Positions 1 through 7,850 of a DNA stretch of 64,000 nucleotides are shown piece by piece. How positions within the stretch are numbered: the first letter of the stretch is position 1; each line of letters starts with the position of its first letter. The notes beneath the pieces were generated by a model, which ran no database searches, was not told the DNA's origin, and was given only the letters and a program-made list of their open reading frames with translations. Origin of the DNA: an uncultured Shewanella sp. (GTDB lineage: Bacteria; Pseudomonadota; Gammaproteobacteria; Enterobacterales; Shewanellaceae); the NCBI GenBank assembly GCA_947503555.1, contig CANNEE010000001.1, positions 547,149-611,148 on the forward strand, read 5' to 3'. The translations under genes and the position numbers were made by a program.

Positions 1-61
1 ATCCAACTACTCTTTATCTCGAGTTGAATATTCTAGAGATGGGACGTATCCCATATTATAG

Positions 62-96
62 AAACAGAAAGCCCCACCAATGGCGGGGCTTTCTCA
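62..96 (-). terminator. Rho-independent terminator of rplU-rpmA
   Basis: A GC-rich inverted repeat (AAAGCCCC at 68-75, GGGGCTTT at 85-92) lies 25 bp past the rpmA stop codon on the minus strand. The T-tract after the stem is interrupted (CTTTCTGTTTC), so it may be leaky. Confidence 0.7.
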
Positions 97-117
97 AGTC
101 TAGCTTTTAAGCTGAAA

Positions 118-372
118 TTATTCTTCGATGCTAACGAACTTACGGTTGTTAGGACCTTTAATTTCAAACTTAACCTTGCCTTCTGTTAGTGCAAACAAAG
201 TATGGTCACGACCAATACCTACGTTTGTACCAGCGTGGAATTTAGTACCACGTTGACGAACAAGGATGTTACCAGCAAGAACTGATTCACCACCGAAACG
301 CTTTACACCAAGACGTTTGCTTTCTGAATCGCGGCCGTTACGAGTAGAACCGCCAGCTTTTTTATGTGCCAT
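118..372 (-). CDS. rpmA: 50S ribosomal protein L27
   Basis: Ribosomal protein L27 sits in the large subunit near the peptidyl-transferase centre and helps place the tRNA acceptor ends. The 84-residue product has the family N-terminus ([16 protein letters not shown]) and the conserved core [20 protein letters not shown], and is the normal length for a gammaproteobacterium. It follows rplU by 14 bp on the same strand, the usual L21-L27 operon, and is closed by a terminator at 62-96. The gene obgE, which often follows in this group, is not seen in the 117 bp that remain before the window edge. Confidence 0.98.
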   Translation of the reverse strand: MAHKKAGGSTRNGRDSESKRLGVKRFGGESVLAGNILVRQRGTKFHAGTNVGIGRDHTLFALTEGKVKFEIKGPNNRKFVSIEE

Positions 373-386
373 TAGTCAGACTCCTA

Positions 387-698
387 TTAAGCGTTGATAG
401 CTGTGATTTTAACTTCAGTGAACCACTGACGGTGGCCCATCTTCTTGTCATGGTGCTTACGACGACGGAACTTGATAATCGACACTTTCTCACCACGACC
501 ATGGCTTACTACTTCAGCAACAACTTTTGCGCCGTCTACTAAAGGAGCACCAACTTTAACGTTGTCGCCATCAGCAACTAGTAAAACCTGATCAAAATCA
601 ACAGTTTCACCTGTTGCAACTTCTAACTTCTCTAAACGTACTGTATGGCCTTCAGCAACACGGTGTTGCTTGCCGCCACTTTGAAAAACAGCGTACAT
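387..698 (-). CDS. rplU: 50S ribosomal protein L21
   Basis: L21 is a 23S rRNA-binding protein of the large subunit. The start at 698 gives the standard 103-residue protein beginning [17 protein letters not shown]; the reading frame is open upstream to about 854, but that extension matches nothing in the family and is leader sequence. The C-terminus ([18 protein letters not shown]) is the typical basic rRNA-binding tail. It is the first gene of the rplU-rpmA operon and is divergent from ispB, an arrangement conserved in enterobacteria and Shewanella. Confidence 0.98.
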   Translation of the reverse strand: MYAVFQSGGKQHRVAEGHTVRLEKLEVATGETVDFDQVLLVADGDNVKVGAPLVDGAKVVAEVVSHGRGEKVSIIKFRRRKHHDKKMGHRQWFTEVKITAINA

Positions 699-877
699 AG
701 CTATTTTACTCCGAATTTCTAACACGCCAGCCCACATATTGGGGAGGGGTGTCACAAAAAATTTATTGACAATGGGCGCGGAGTTTACGCGAGATTTCCG
801 CTTCTGACAAGCCTTAATTAACAAAGATAAAAAAAAGATCGGAATTGTTCTCACATTCCTCTACTTACTACTGTCTT

Positions 878-922
878 GTGTAATAATTTTAGGTAAAATC
901 CCGTCTAATACAATTATTACAC
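878..922. promoter_or_regulatory. Inverted repeat and promoters between rplU and ispB
   Basis: An 11-bp perfect inverted repeat (GTGTAATAATT at 878-888, AATTATTACAC at 912-922) with a 23-bp centre lies in the divergent rplU-ispB spacer. On the minus strand TTGTAT and TAAAAT, 16 bp apart, fall inside it and could be the rplU promoter. A TATAAT at 929-934, itself within a near-palindrome (CGCCTATTATAATAGGGCG), is a candidate -10 for ispB. The repeat is seen directly; any function is inferred. Confidence 0.4.
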
Positions 923-972
923 GCCTATTATAATAGGGCGATTAATTAATGCCCAATCAACTAGAGTCTATT

Positions 973-1944
973 ATGGATCTAAATGCCATTCGTCAACTAG
1001 CTGAAAATGACATGCAAGACGTCAATCAGCTTATCTATAAACAGCTTGAGTCCGACGTTGCCCTAATTAATCAGTTGGGTTTCTACATTATTAATGGCGG
1101 TGGCAAGCGTATGCGCCCCCTGCTCTCGATTCTTGCAGCTAGAGCCATAAACTACCAAGGCGAGGCTCACTTAAAGCTCGCTGCTATTATTGAATTTATC
1201 CATACCGCCTCTTTACTGCATGATGATGTGGTTGATGAATCAACCCTGAGACGTGGCCGAGAAACCGCCAATGCACTGTTTGGCAATAGTGCAAGCGTTC
1301 TCGTTGGCGACTTTCTGTATACCCGCTCATTTCAAATGATGACAGAGCTTGGCAACATGAAGGTGCTTACGGTACTAGCAGATGCCACCAATGTATTGGC
1401 AGAAGGTGAAGTCCTACAGTTGATGAACTGTAACGACCCAGATACCACTGAAGAAAGTTATATGCGCGTCATCTATTGTAAGACAGCTAAGCTATTTGAG
1501 GCAGCGACCCGTCTTGCTAGTGTACTGGCAGGTTCAGACGAAAAAGTTGAAACAGCGTTAGCGGATTATGGCAAATATCTAGGTACAGCGTTCCAGCTCA
1601 CCGATGACCTACTCGATTACACTGCCGATGCAGAAGAACTAGGTAAGAATATTGGCGACGACCTAGCCGAAGGTAAGCCGACACTGCCACTTATCTATGC
1701 CATCAAACATGGCACAGAAGAAGAACAAGGTTTAATCAGAAACGCGATTGAACAAGGTGACGGAACCAACGACATAGACAAAATCGTCGCCGCGCTGAAC
1801 CATTGTGGTGCATTAGATTACACCCATAAGCGTGCATTGGAAGAGGCAGACAAGGCCATCGTCGCTTTAGACCAATTGCCGGATAACGATTTCAAACAAG
1901 CTCTTATTTCGCTAGCTAAAATTGCCGTCGATAGAAGCCACTAG
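973..1944 (+). CDS. ispB: Octaprenyl diphosphate synthase
   Basis: IspB elongates farnesyl diphosphate with isopentenyl units to make the C40 side chain of ubiquinone and menaquinone. Both aspartate-rich Mg-diphosphate motifs of trans-prenyltransferases are present (HDDVVDE at about residues 83-89 and DDLLD at about 211-215), with the GGGKRMRP substrate loop near the N-terminus. The ATG at 973 gives 323 residues starting MDLNAIRQLAENDM, the same length as the E. coli enzyme. An in-frame ATG at 949 would add eight residues and has no Shine-Dalgarno sequence. The gene is monocistronic, divergent from rplU, and ends in a strong terminator. Confidence 0.97.
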   Translation: MDLNAIRQLAENDMQDVNQLIYKQLESDVALINQLGFYIINGGGKRMRPLLSILAARAINYQGEAHLKLAAIIEFIHTASLLHDDVVDESTLRRGRETANALFGNSASVLVGDFLYTRSFQMMTELGNMKVLTVLADATNVLAEGEVLQLMNCNDPDTTEESYMRVIYCKTAKLFEAATRLASVLAGSDEKVETALADYGKYLGTAFQLTDDLLDYTADAEELGKNIGDDLAEGKPTLPLIYAIKHGTEEEQGLIRNAIEQGDGTNDIDKIVAALNHCGALDYTHKRALEEADKAIVALDQLPDNDFKQALISLAKIAVDRSH

Positions 1945-1964
1945 TTAATAGCACGCAGCAGCAA

Positions 1965-2000
1965 CAAAAAACCTCATCAAGTTGATGAGGTTTTTTATTT
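1965..2000. terminator. Bidirectional terminator between ispB and ung
   Basis: A perfect stem (ACCTCATCAA with TTGATGAGGT, 1971-1991) is flanked by A-tracts and T-tracts on both sides. It can end ispB on the plus strand and ung on the minus strand. Confidence 0.9.
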
Positions 2001-2018
2001 TCCACTAAGACTTTCAGG

Positions 2019-2681
2019 CTATATCTGCCAATCTATCTCAGCTTCACCTTGTTTCTTCAATAATTGATTAATTTTCGAAAAATGCTGACAGCCAAAAAAG
2101 CCACGATAGGCAGATAAAGGTGAAGGATGTGGTCCTTGTAATATCTGATGCAGCTCGTTAGTAATCAGCTTACCTTTCTTAATGGCATGAGCACCCCAAA
2201 GCACAAAGATAATCTGTTTGTGTTGTTGATTAAGTAGCCTTAATACATTATCGGTAAACTCCTCCCATCCAGCCTTTGCATGGGAATGTGCTTTACCTTG
2301 CTCTACCGTCAATACCGTATTCAGCATAAGTACACCTTGTTTAGCCCAGTTGACTAAGTATCCATGCTCAGGTGTTACAAAGCCTTGAATATCTGTCGAC
2401 AGTTCTTTGTAGATGTTAACCAATGACGGAGGCAGTTTAATCTCAGGCTTGACAGAGAAGCATAACCCATGGGCTTGCCCTTCTCCGTGATAAGGGTCTT
2501 GGCCCAATATCACTACCCTGACATCCTGCAAAGACGTTAACTCAAAAGCTTGAAAGACATCCGGCTCTGAAGGATAGATCTGTTTCCCCTTAGCTCGCTC
2601 ATCCGCAACAAAACGAATTAGCTCCTGATAATAAGTTTGCTGACTTTGCTGCTCAATAAAGCTTGGCCAATCTTTCATCAT
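2019..2681 (-). CDS. ung: Uracil-DNA glycosylase, family 1
   Basis: Ung removes uracil from DNA as the first step of base excision repair. The catalytic water-activating motif [18 protein letters not shown] and the DNA-intercalating [13 protein letters not shown] loop are intact, giving both catalytic Asp and His; the uracil-specificity segment FVLWGAHA is also present. The ATG at 2681 gives 220 residues (start MMKDWPSF), close to the E. coli length. The frame also offers a TTG two codons upstream. It is a single-gene unit convergent with ispB. Confidence 0.97.
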   Translation of the reverse strand: MMKDWPSFIEQQSQQTYYQELIRFVADERAKGKQIYPSEPDVFQAFELTSLQDVRVVILGQDPYHGEGQAHGLCFSVKPEIKLPPSLVNIYKELSTDIQGFVTPEHGYLVNWAKQGVLMLNTVLTVEQGKAHSHAKAGWEEFTDNVLRLLNQQHKQIIFVLWGAHAIKKGKLITNELHQILQGPHPSPLSAYRGFFGCQHFSKINQLLKKQGEAEIDWQI

Positions 2682-2814
2682 GTTCAAACCACAACTCTTT
2701 ATGGGAAATGCCGGCTAGCTTAATAGGCGAAACTTGATATAGCAACTTTGAGAGAGGCAATCGAATAAGGTAGACTAGCGTTTTTACTCTAGGCCAAAGG
2801 TAGTAGATAGCTAA

Positions 2815-3375
2815 ATGTTAGCCAAGTCTCATTACTCTGTTTATAAGCGTTATAGCGGCTTTACTCTGATCGAGCTCGTGATCGTCATTGTTATCCTAGG
2901 TATTATTGCAATCACAGCCTTACCCAAGTTTATCAACCTAGGGGATGATGCTCGTATCGCTAGCGTCCATTCCACCTCTGGCAGCTTTAAATCAGCGATC
3001 AACTTAGCGCGAACCGTCTGGGCAACCAAAGTGGGCTCAGGACCTGCTGAAAACCTTCCCGTCTTTGGCAGTCAAATCGATGGTGAGCTGGACTTTAATG
3101 ACACAGGCTGGCCAGCTCAACACTGGCAAGGTGGACTCGAAGCGTCGCCTAAGCTAGATAACGTAGAAGATTGCTTATCGGTTTGGGTAACGCTATTTCA
3201 AGGTTCAGAGCCAAGCGCCTCTAGACTCAATAAAGATACGGCTAACACAGATTACAAAGCAGAGTATTTAGGCAACAACCGCTGCCGCTATAATTTCAGT
3301 GATAACGATAAGCTTGGCATCATTTATAACTCACAAAATGGCGAGGTTTCAGCGGATTTAGATCCCAATAGTTAA
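2815..3375 (+). CDS. Type IV pilin-like protein (MSHA pilin-like)
   Basis: This is a prepilin-type protein of 186 residues. A short basic leader ends in a PilD-type cleavage site after Gly15 (YSG/FTLIE), with the invariant Glu at mature position 5 followed by a hydrophobic helix (LVIVIVILGIIAITALPKF). The ALPKFINLGDDAR segment and the following helix resemble MSHA-type major and minor pilins. Two cysteines in the C-terminal part (DC and NRCRY) may form the D-region disulfide. No pilus assembly gene is nearby, so this is an orphan pilin that would need a PilD and an assembly system encoded elsewhere. It could equally be a type II secretion-like pseudopilin. Confidence 0.85.
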   Translation: MLAKSHYSVYKRYSGFTLIELVIVIVILGIIAITALPKFINLGDDARIASVHSTSGSFKSAINLARTVWATKVGSGPAENLPVFGSQIDGELDFNDTGWPAQHWQGGLEASPKLDNVEDCLSVWVTLFQGSEPSASRLNKDTANTDYKAEYLGNNRCRYNFSDNDKLGIIYNSQNGEVSADLDPNS

Positions 3376-3459
3376 GTTATAAGGTTTATTCTTTACTAAT
3401 TTACGCTAGTATCCAAACAGCACATACTGTAAATGAAGACCCTATAGCAGGAAAAGAAC

Positions 3460-3756
3460 ATGTCACAAGAGCCACAACAAGATCAAAGCCAAGAGAACAA
3501 TATCTACCAAATTGCCGACCAATTTATTGCGCTAGCCAACCAACTCGGTCAGCAAGAAGGTGATGTGGGTAAAGTCGGTACTGCACTGCGCTTTGCAGCA
3601 GCTCGCTTCAACGCTTTTGAAGCCGCTATCAAATCAGGGGATTTAAAAGCAGAAAAAGACAACGCCCTAGAATGGTTTACTGCCGAGTATAAAGATATGC
3701 TTAACGATAACTTAGATGATCATATTGAAAACCCACCGGTTGCGCCATCTGAGTAA
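3460..3756 (+). CDS. DUF3144 family protein
   Basis: A 98-residue acidic, soluble protein of unknown function that I assign to DUF3144 by its overall pattern (QIADQFIALANQLG, ALRFAAARFNAFEA, EYKDMLNDNLDDHI). It is predicted mostly helical, with no signal peptide and no cysteines. The ATG at 3460 follows a clear ribosome-binding site (AGGAAAAG). The gene stands alone between the pilin-like gene and a bidirectional terminator. No function can be given from context. Confidence 0.75.
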   Translation: MSQEPQQDQSQENNIYQIADQFIALANQLGQQEGDVGKVGTALRFAAARFNAFEAAIKSGDLKAEKDNALEWFTAEYKDMLNDNLDDHIENPPVAPSE

Positions 3757-3772
3757 TTACAACTTATAAACT

Positions 3773-3804
3773 AAAAAACCATCCGTCATGGATGGTTTTT
3801 TTTG
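3773..3804. terminator. Bidirectional terminator
   Basis: The stem AAACCATCC / GGATGGTTT with flanking A and T runs lies between the DUF3144 gene (plus) and the LysE-family gene (minus), which converge on it. Confidence 0.88.
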
Positions 3805-3830
3805 TGTCTCGATTAACCCGTTAATAGTCT

Positions 3831-4445
3831 TTACAGGGTAACAACAACTCGAATCGCTAAGGCGATCAATACGGCTCCCGAAAGCTTATCAATAAGCGCA
3901 GCTTTTTCTCTTAACTTAGGCAATACCTGTTTATGGGAAAGCACCAAAGCAATAATGGTATACCAGAGACCATCAACCACCAGCGGCGTTAACACTATGA
4001 TGCCTTTACCCCAGAGTGAATCGGCAACTAATACAAATTGGCTAAACAGCGCTAGGAAAAACAGCATGATTTTAGGGTTAAACAGGGAGATAGCTATTCC
4101 ATCTCTCGCGGCAGTGAGCATGCTACTTTGTTTGCCCGCAGCCAACTTGTCCTGCATACCGCCCTTACTCTGTAACGCCTGAACGCCCATCCAAGCGAGA
4201 TAAAGCGCCCCAAGAATTGCAATACCATTAAACACCATAGGCGCCTGCTTTAGCACTACAGCTAATCCAAGTAAGGTGACTAAAGCATAAACGCCAATAC
4301 CAATAGAATGAGCCCAAGCACACACCACACCATGGCCACGACCGCCGCCGAGTGTATGACGCACGACCATAGCTAAACTCGGCCCAGGAGACATGGCTCC
4401 TAAACAACTAATGGCTAGCAAGCCTAACCAAGCACTGAAACTCAT
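3831..4445 (-). CDS. LysE/RhtB family amino-acid exporter
   Basis: A 204-residue inner-membrane protein with about six hydrophobic segments. It carries the family's N-terminal signature (CLGAMSPGPSLAMVVRHTLGGG) and the typical mid-protein SLFNPKIMLFFLALFSQF motif. LysE/RhtB proteins export amino acids such as lysine, homoserine or threonine in exchange for protons; the substrate here cannot be told from sequence. The ATG at 4445 is the natural start. It is monocistronic, and no adjacent LysR-type regulator is present. Confidence 0.9.
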   Translation of the reverse strand: MSFSAWLGLLAISCLGAMSPGPSLAMVVRHTLGGGRGHGVVCAWAHSIGIGVYALVTLLGLAVVLKQAPMVFNGIAILGALYLAWMGVQALQSKGGMQDKLAAGKQSSMLTAARDGIAISLFNPKIMLFFLALFSQFVLVADSLWGKGIIVLTPLVVDGLWYTIIALVLSHKQVLPKLREKAALIDKLSGAVLIALAIRVVVTL

Positions 4446-4625
4446 ACATTTACCCTACTACCCAATTTCAAGGCAGTTAATATACGCAAGGTTCAAGCTG
4501 CATAAAAGTCCAAAATGCGCTGTTAATCTCATAAAAAGAGTAAAGATTTGTCAATCCTCCTTGTATTCAGTTGCTTAAGCCCACACTAGTACTTTAAGCA
4601 CTTGCTTAAACTAATAGAGGTATTA

Positions 4626-5423
4626 ATGAACAGATTGTTTCGTACTTCCCTTATTTTTTTGCTGCTCCTATCAGGCAATAGCGTAAACGCGCAGCCAACA
4701 CAGCTAAAACTCGACGCTAAACAAGACTCGGCTTATAGCCAAGATATAGAAGCAGAGCATGCTGTTAAAGACCCCCTTATCGCGCTATTTGAACTCAGTG
4801 AATTTAGCCATCATCTACTAGAGCAGCCATCAAGCAACTTAGAAGCACTTTACTCTCAAGCGCAAATTGCCCAAACAGAACTCGAAGCCCTGCTTAATCG
4901 CGTCAATCAGCAAACTCATACTCAAGCTATCATTCCTCCCATCAAGACGCTGACAAGAGCCAAACAAAAAATCGCTCAAAAGCTTGATGGTGATGCCAGT
5001 AAAATTACCGATCTTGCCAGAGCCAGCATAGTGGCTAGCGATATCCCCCAGCTCCTTGCTAGCTATAAGTTTATTGCCGAACATACCCAGGTAGTGCAAA
5101 TCAAGAACCGCTTTGCTAACCCTAAACGCTCAGGTTACCGAGATCTCAACCTGTTACTTAGACTTCCTGAAAGTAAGATGATCGTAGAGGTGCAGCTGCA
5201 TTTAACCGATATTGCAAAGATCAAAAGCGGGCCTGAACATAGAGTCTATGAGCAAGTGCAAAAGATTAACGCCAAAGCCGCAGAGCAAAAGCGTCAACTA
5301 AACGATATAGAACAGGCACAAATCACACGCTTACAGCAGGAATCCCATAAGCTTTATCATAGGGCTTGGCTCAAGTATAAGCGTCAAGCCTCACCGACCA
5401 CAAAGCTAATGAAACTTGCTTAG
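4626..5423 (+). CDS. Secreted RelA/SpoT-fold protein
   Basis: A 265-residue protein with an N-terminal signal peptide (MNRLFRTSLIFLLLL, probable cleavage after NAQ), so it is predicted to leave the cytoplasm. The middle carries the signature of the RelA/SpoT nucleotidyl-transferase fold: a basic helix (RAKQKIAQKL), DLARASIV, then FANPKRSGYRDLNLLL and VEVQLH, matching the ANPK..GY.S.H and EVQ.R elements of (p)ppGpp synthetases. The usual His after GY is Asn and the usual EVQIR is EVQLH, so synthetase activity is uncertain. A helical region (residues 40-95) precedes the domain. An SMI1/KNR4 protein follows 119 bp downstream. The ATG at 4626 is chosen because it opens the signal peptide. Possible roles are a nucleotide-modifying toxin or an inactive relative. 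Confidence 0.75.
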   Translation: MNRLFRTSLIFLLLLSGNSVNAQPTQLKLDAKQDSAYSQDIEAEHAVKDPLIALFELSEFSHHLLEQPSSNLEALYSQAQIAQTELEALLNRVNQQTHTQAIIPPIKTLTRAKQKIAQKLDGDASKITDLARASIVASDIPQLLASYKFIAEHTQVVQIKNRFANPKRSGYRDLNLLLRLPESKMIVEVQLHLTDIAKIKSGPEHRVYEQVQKINAKAAEQKRQLNDIEQAQITRLQQESHKLYHRAWLKYKRQASPTTKLMKLA

Positions 5424-5454
5424 CTAATAAAGGTAAATCTCTTCTATATTAAAT

Positions 5455-5487
5455 GTGTCTCTATTTAGCTGGAGTAAATAGAGACAC
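5455..5487. repeat. Perfect 13-bp hairpin between the RelA/SpoT-fold and SMI1 genes
   Basis: GTGTCTCTATTTA (5455-5467) and TAAATAGAGACAC (5475-5487) form a perfect stem with a 7-nt loop. No T-tract follows, so it is not a classic terminator. It lies 31 bp past the stop of the upstream gene and could stabilise or partly end that mRNA. A TATAAT at 5505-5510 could start a separate transcript for the SMI1/KNR4 gene. Confidence 0.5.
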
Positions 5488-5542
5488 TAGCTCATCTGTT
5501 TGAGTATAATTCCGCGAAACTCTTCTCTGGGTATAGTGTTAA

Positions 5543-5944
5543 ATGAATGAAATAATCGATCGTCTACAGGAGCTAAGCGAATCCGTTCCTGTACCACTAG
5601 AGCTACCGACTTTTGAACAACTCGTGGAAGTCGAAGAGCAGATCTTAATTCCGCTACCAAATGATCTTAAAGAATACCTACTGTATGGCAGCAACGTCAT
5701 TCATGGTGCGCTAGAGCCTGTCACAGTAACTGACCCTTATTCTCATACATTTTTACCTGAAGTCACCTGCTACGCTTGGTCAATCGGTCTACCTAGAGAG
5801 ATGATCGCTATTTGCCAACAAGGCGATAGCTATTATTGCATGGATCAAGAGGGACAAGTTCATCTCTGGCAAGACGGTGACTATCAAGATGAACCATGGG
5901 AGTCCCTATGGCAATGGATTGAAGATGTGTGGCTACAAAGCTAA
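5543..5944 (+). CDS. SMI1/KNR4 (SUKH) family protein
   Basis: A 133-residue acidic cytosolic protein of the SMI1/KNR4 family. The supporting pattern is an N-terminal helix, FEQLVEVEEQILIPLPNDLKEYLLYGSN (the usual E..L...LP.DYK.FLL segment), a central strand region, then FYCxD-like YYCMDQEGQVHLWQDGD and a C-terminal ESLWQWIEDVW. Many bacterial members of this superfamily are immunity proteins of polymorphic toxin systems, others have unknown roles. Here it follows a secreted RelA/SpoT-fold protein and precedes a DUF4447 gene by 31 bp, with which it may be co-transcribed. Confidence 0.85.
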   Translation: MNEIIDRLQELSESVPVPLELPTFEQLVEVEEQILIPLPNDLKEYLLYGSNVIHGALEPVTVTDPYSHTFLPEVTCYAWSIGLPREMIAICQQGDSYYCMDQEGQVHLWQDGDYQDEPWESLWQWIEDVWLQS

Positions 5945-5975
5945 CACCTAAAACAAGTTTTAATCAGGAAATATC

Positions 5976-6476
5976 ATGTCTAAACATATCGGCTTAAACG
6001 CCATCGAAATGCAGTACCTACGCCTATCCCTTGGGCTGAATACGGCTCAAGTAGCCCAAATCACTAAAGCTGAAGAGGCCGATGTTATTGCTTGGGAAGC
6101 AGGTGATAGCCAAGCACCAGAACTTGCCCAGAAAAAACTGCTTGAGATTGATGACATCATAGAGATGCAAGTCCTTAATACCTGTGATGGTATCGAAGCC
6201 CTATTTAAGAAAGAGCCTAAACGCCAACTCAGCTTTGTGGTTTATCCAACTCAGGCGCTTTATGTACAGTACAACCCAGAGTTTTTAAGCTCTCTACCTT
6301 TTACCGAGCTATACAACACGGCGGCTTGGCGTATAAAGAAAGAGTGTAAGCTGGTATTGGAGGTAGATATCAGTCTGATCCCTCTCGATGTTGAGTCTTA
6401 CAAAGCATATAGAGAAGAGCAAGGTCTAGGTGAAAGCCGCGACAACCGCGCCAAATGGGCTGCAACTCAACTTTGA
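5976..6476 (+). CDS. DUF4447 family protein with N-terminal helix-turn-helix
   Basis: A 166-residue protein of unknown function, assigned to DUF4447 from its pattern. The first 60 residues look like a Cro/C1-type helix-turn-helix ([19 protein letters not shown], then [15 protein letters not shown]). The C-terminal part ([27 protein letters not shown]) is a separate alpha/beta region with no motif I recognise. A ribosome-binding site (CAGGAAA) precedes the ATG. It is 31 bp downstream of the SMI1/KNR4 gene and ends in a strong terminator, so the two probably share an mRNA. DNA binding is inferred only from the N-terminal fold. Confidence 0.72.
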   Translation: MSKHIGLNAIEMQYLRLSLGLNTAQVAQITKAEEADVIAWEAGDSQAPELAQKKLLEIDDIIEMQVLNTCDGIEALFKKEPKRQLSFVVYPTQALYVQYNPEFLSSLPFTELYNTAAWRIKKECKLVLEVDISLIPLDVESYKAYREEQGLGESRDNRAKWAATQL

Positions 6477-6495
6477 TGCTAAAGCGAGTAAAACA

Positions 6496-6524
6496 AAAGG
6501 TCAGCCTTTAGCTGACCTTTTTTA
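6496..6524. terminator. Bidirectional terminator
   Basis: Perfect 10-bp stem AAAGGTCAGC / GCTGACCTTT (6496-6520) followed by T-runs. It serves the DUF4447 gene on the plus strand and the convergent GST gene on the minus strand. Confidence 0.9.
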
Positions 6525-6540
6525 TGTAATCACTGGCAAG

Positions 6541-7173
6541 CTATAAACTCACTTGTGCACCTGCAATCTCTTTATCTAACGCTTGCTTCATCGCCGGTCG
6601 TTGACCCATTCTGACCATAAATGCATTGAGCTTAGGAGGCAGCGACATCTCAAATCTACTAGCCCAAATCAAAGTTTGAGCGAGTAAGATATCAGCCACA
6701 TGTGGCTTATCTCCGAGTAAGAAATCCGTTTCCGCCATCCAAGTCTCTGCGACCTCTGCAGCCCTATCAAACTCCCATTTAGCGACCGCCAACATCTCTC
6801 TATGCCTCAGCTCAGGCGGCAGCGCAAACTTGTGTTTCCCCATGGTCCATAAAGGCTGCTCAAGCTCACAACTGATAAAGCTCATCCATCTATGATGCAT
6901 TGCAGACTCAGGAGTACCAGCCACAGGCAGCCAATTACCTTGACCATACTTCTCGGCTAAGTAGAGCATAATGGCCATCGACTCTGTCATCACTAGGTCA
7001 TTATCTTGCAATGCAGGTACCTTGCCGCAGGGGTTAATTGATAAATACTCAGGAGACTTCTGTACCCCTTTCGCAAAATCGACAAAATGATAGTGCCAAT
7101 TTAATTCCAGCTCCTCGAGCAACCAGGAGACACGTAGCGAGCGACTTTTAGGTATTCCATAGAGGGTTATCAT
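6541..7173 (-). CDS. Glutathione S-transferase family protein
   Basis: A 210-residue cytosolic GST with a thioredoxin-like N-terminal domain and a helical C-terminal domain. Seen motifs are the N-terminal LYGIPKSRSLRVSWLLEEL, the cis-proline GKVPAL, and TESMAIMLYLAEKYG, which binds the glutathione gamma-glutamyl group. Ser10-Ser12 are the candidates for the activating residue. It is a single-gene unit. Its substrate is unknown; it could serve detoxification or be a non-catalytic GST. Confidence 0.9.
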   Translation of the reverse strand: MITLYGIPKSRSLRVSWLLEELELNWHYHFVDFAKGVQKSPEYLSINPCGKVPALQDNDLVMTESMAIMLYLAEKYGQGNWLPVAGTPESAMHHRWMSFISCELEQPLWTMGKHKFALPPELRHREMLAVAKWEFDRAAEVAETWMAETDFLLGDKPHVADILLAQTLIWASRFEMSLPPKLNAFMVRMGQRPAMKQALDKEIAGAQVSL

Positions 7174-7385
7174 TGCAAATCTCCATATCAGCCAAATTTA
7201 AAGATATAAGTGGCAACAAGGCATTAGCGCGCCCTAGCTGTTAGTAAGCATAATAGAACTACCATAGAATCCCATTCTGCCTTTGTCTAACAAGGTGGAT
7301 ATAAAAACTCTGCCTGCACTGAATGCATATTTAAGCTATAATCGCCTGCCAAATATTTTGCTGCGCAGCCGCGCCAGAGAGAAAC

Positions 7386-7850
7386 ATGACTAATAATGAT
7401 ATTTTGCGCCGTTTGCGCTTTGTATTTGACTTCAATAACGCCAAGATGATCCGTATGTTTGCTAAAGCTAGGCATGAAATGTCACAGGAGCAACTACTGG
7501 ATCTGATGAAAAAAGAGGATGAAGCAGGCTTCGTCCCTTGTGATGACACAACTTTGTGTCTGTTTCTCGATGGTTTGATTATTGCCAAGCGTGGTTTAAA
7601 GCCAGGCGCCGAAGTGCCTGAACCACTCAAACGCATGAATAACAATATGATATTTAAAAAGTTAAGAGTTGCGCTAGAACTAAAAGAAGAAGATATTCTT
7701 TCAATTCTTAGCTCAGTTGATATGGCCATGTCAAAATCAGAGCTGGGGGCGCTTTTCCGTAATCCCCAACATAAAAACTTTAAAGTGTGTGGCGATCAGG
7801 TACTGCGTAACTTCCTCAACGGTTTGCAGCTTAAGCACCGAGGTAAATAA
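7386..7850 (+). CDS. yehS: DUF1456 family protein YehS
   Basis: A 154-residue protein made of two tandem copies of the DUF1456 repeat: the first begins MTNNDILRRLRFVFDFN and the second NNMIFKKLRVALELKEED. This is the length and arrangement of E. coli YehS. Each copy has the LRxxLxLxDxDm pattern and a later CxDxxLxxFLNGL element (CDDTTLCLFLDGL, CGDQVLRNFLNGL). Function is unknown. The stop codon lies inside an 18-bp tandem repeat (7837-7887), so the last residues and the stop are copied downstream. Confidence 0.92.
   Translation: MTNNDILRRLRFVFDFNNAKMIRMFAKARHEMSQEQLLDLMKKEDEAGFVPCDDTTLCLFLDGLIIAKRGLKPGAEVPEPLKRMNNNMIFKKLRVALELKEEDILSILSSVDMAMSKSELGALFRNPQHKNFKVCGDQVLRNFLNGLQLKHRGK

Noticed and set aside
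387-854. Longer rplU product of 155 residues
   Set aside because: The extra 52 residues match nothing in L21, and the family start [12 protein letters not shown] is at 698.
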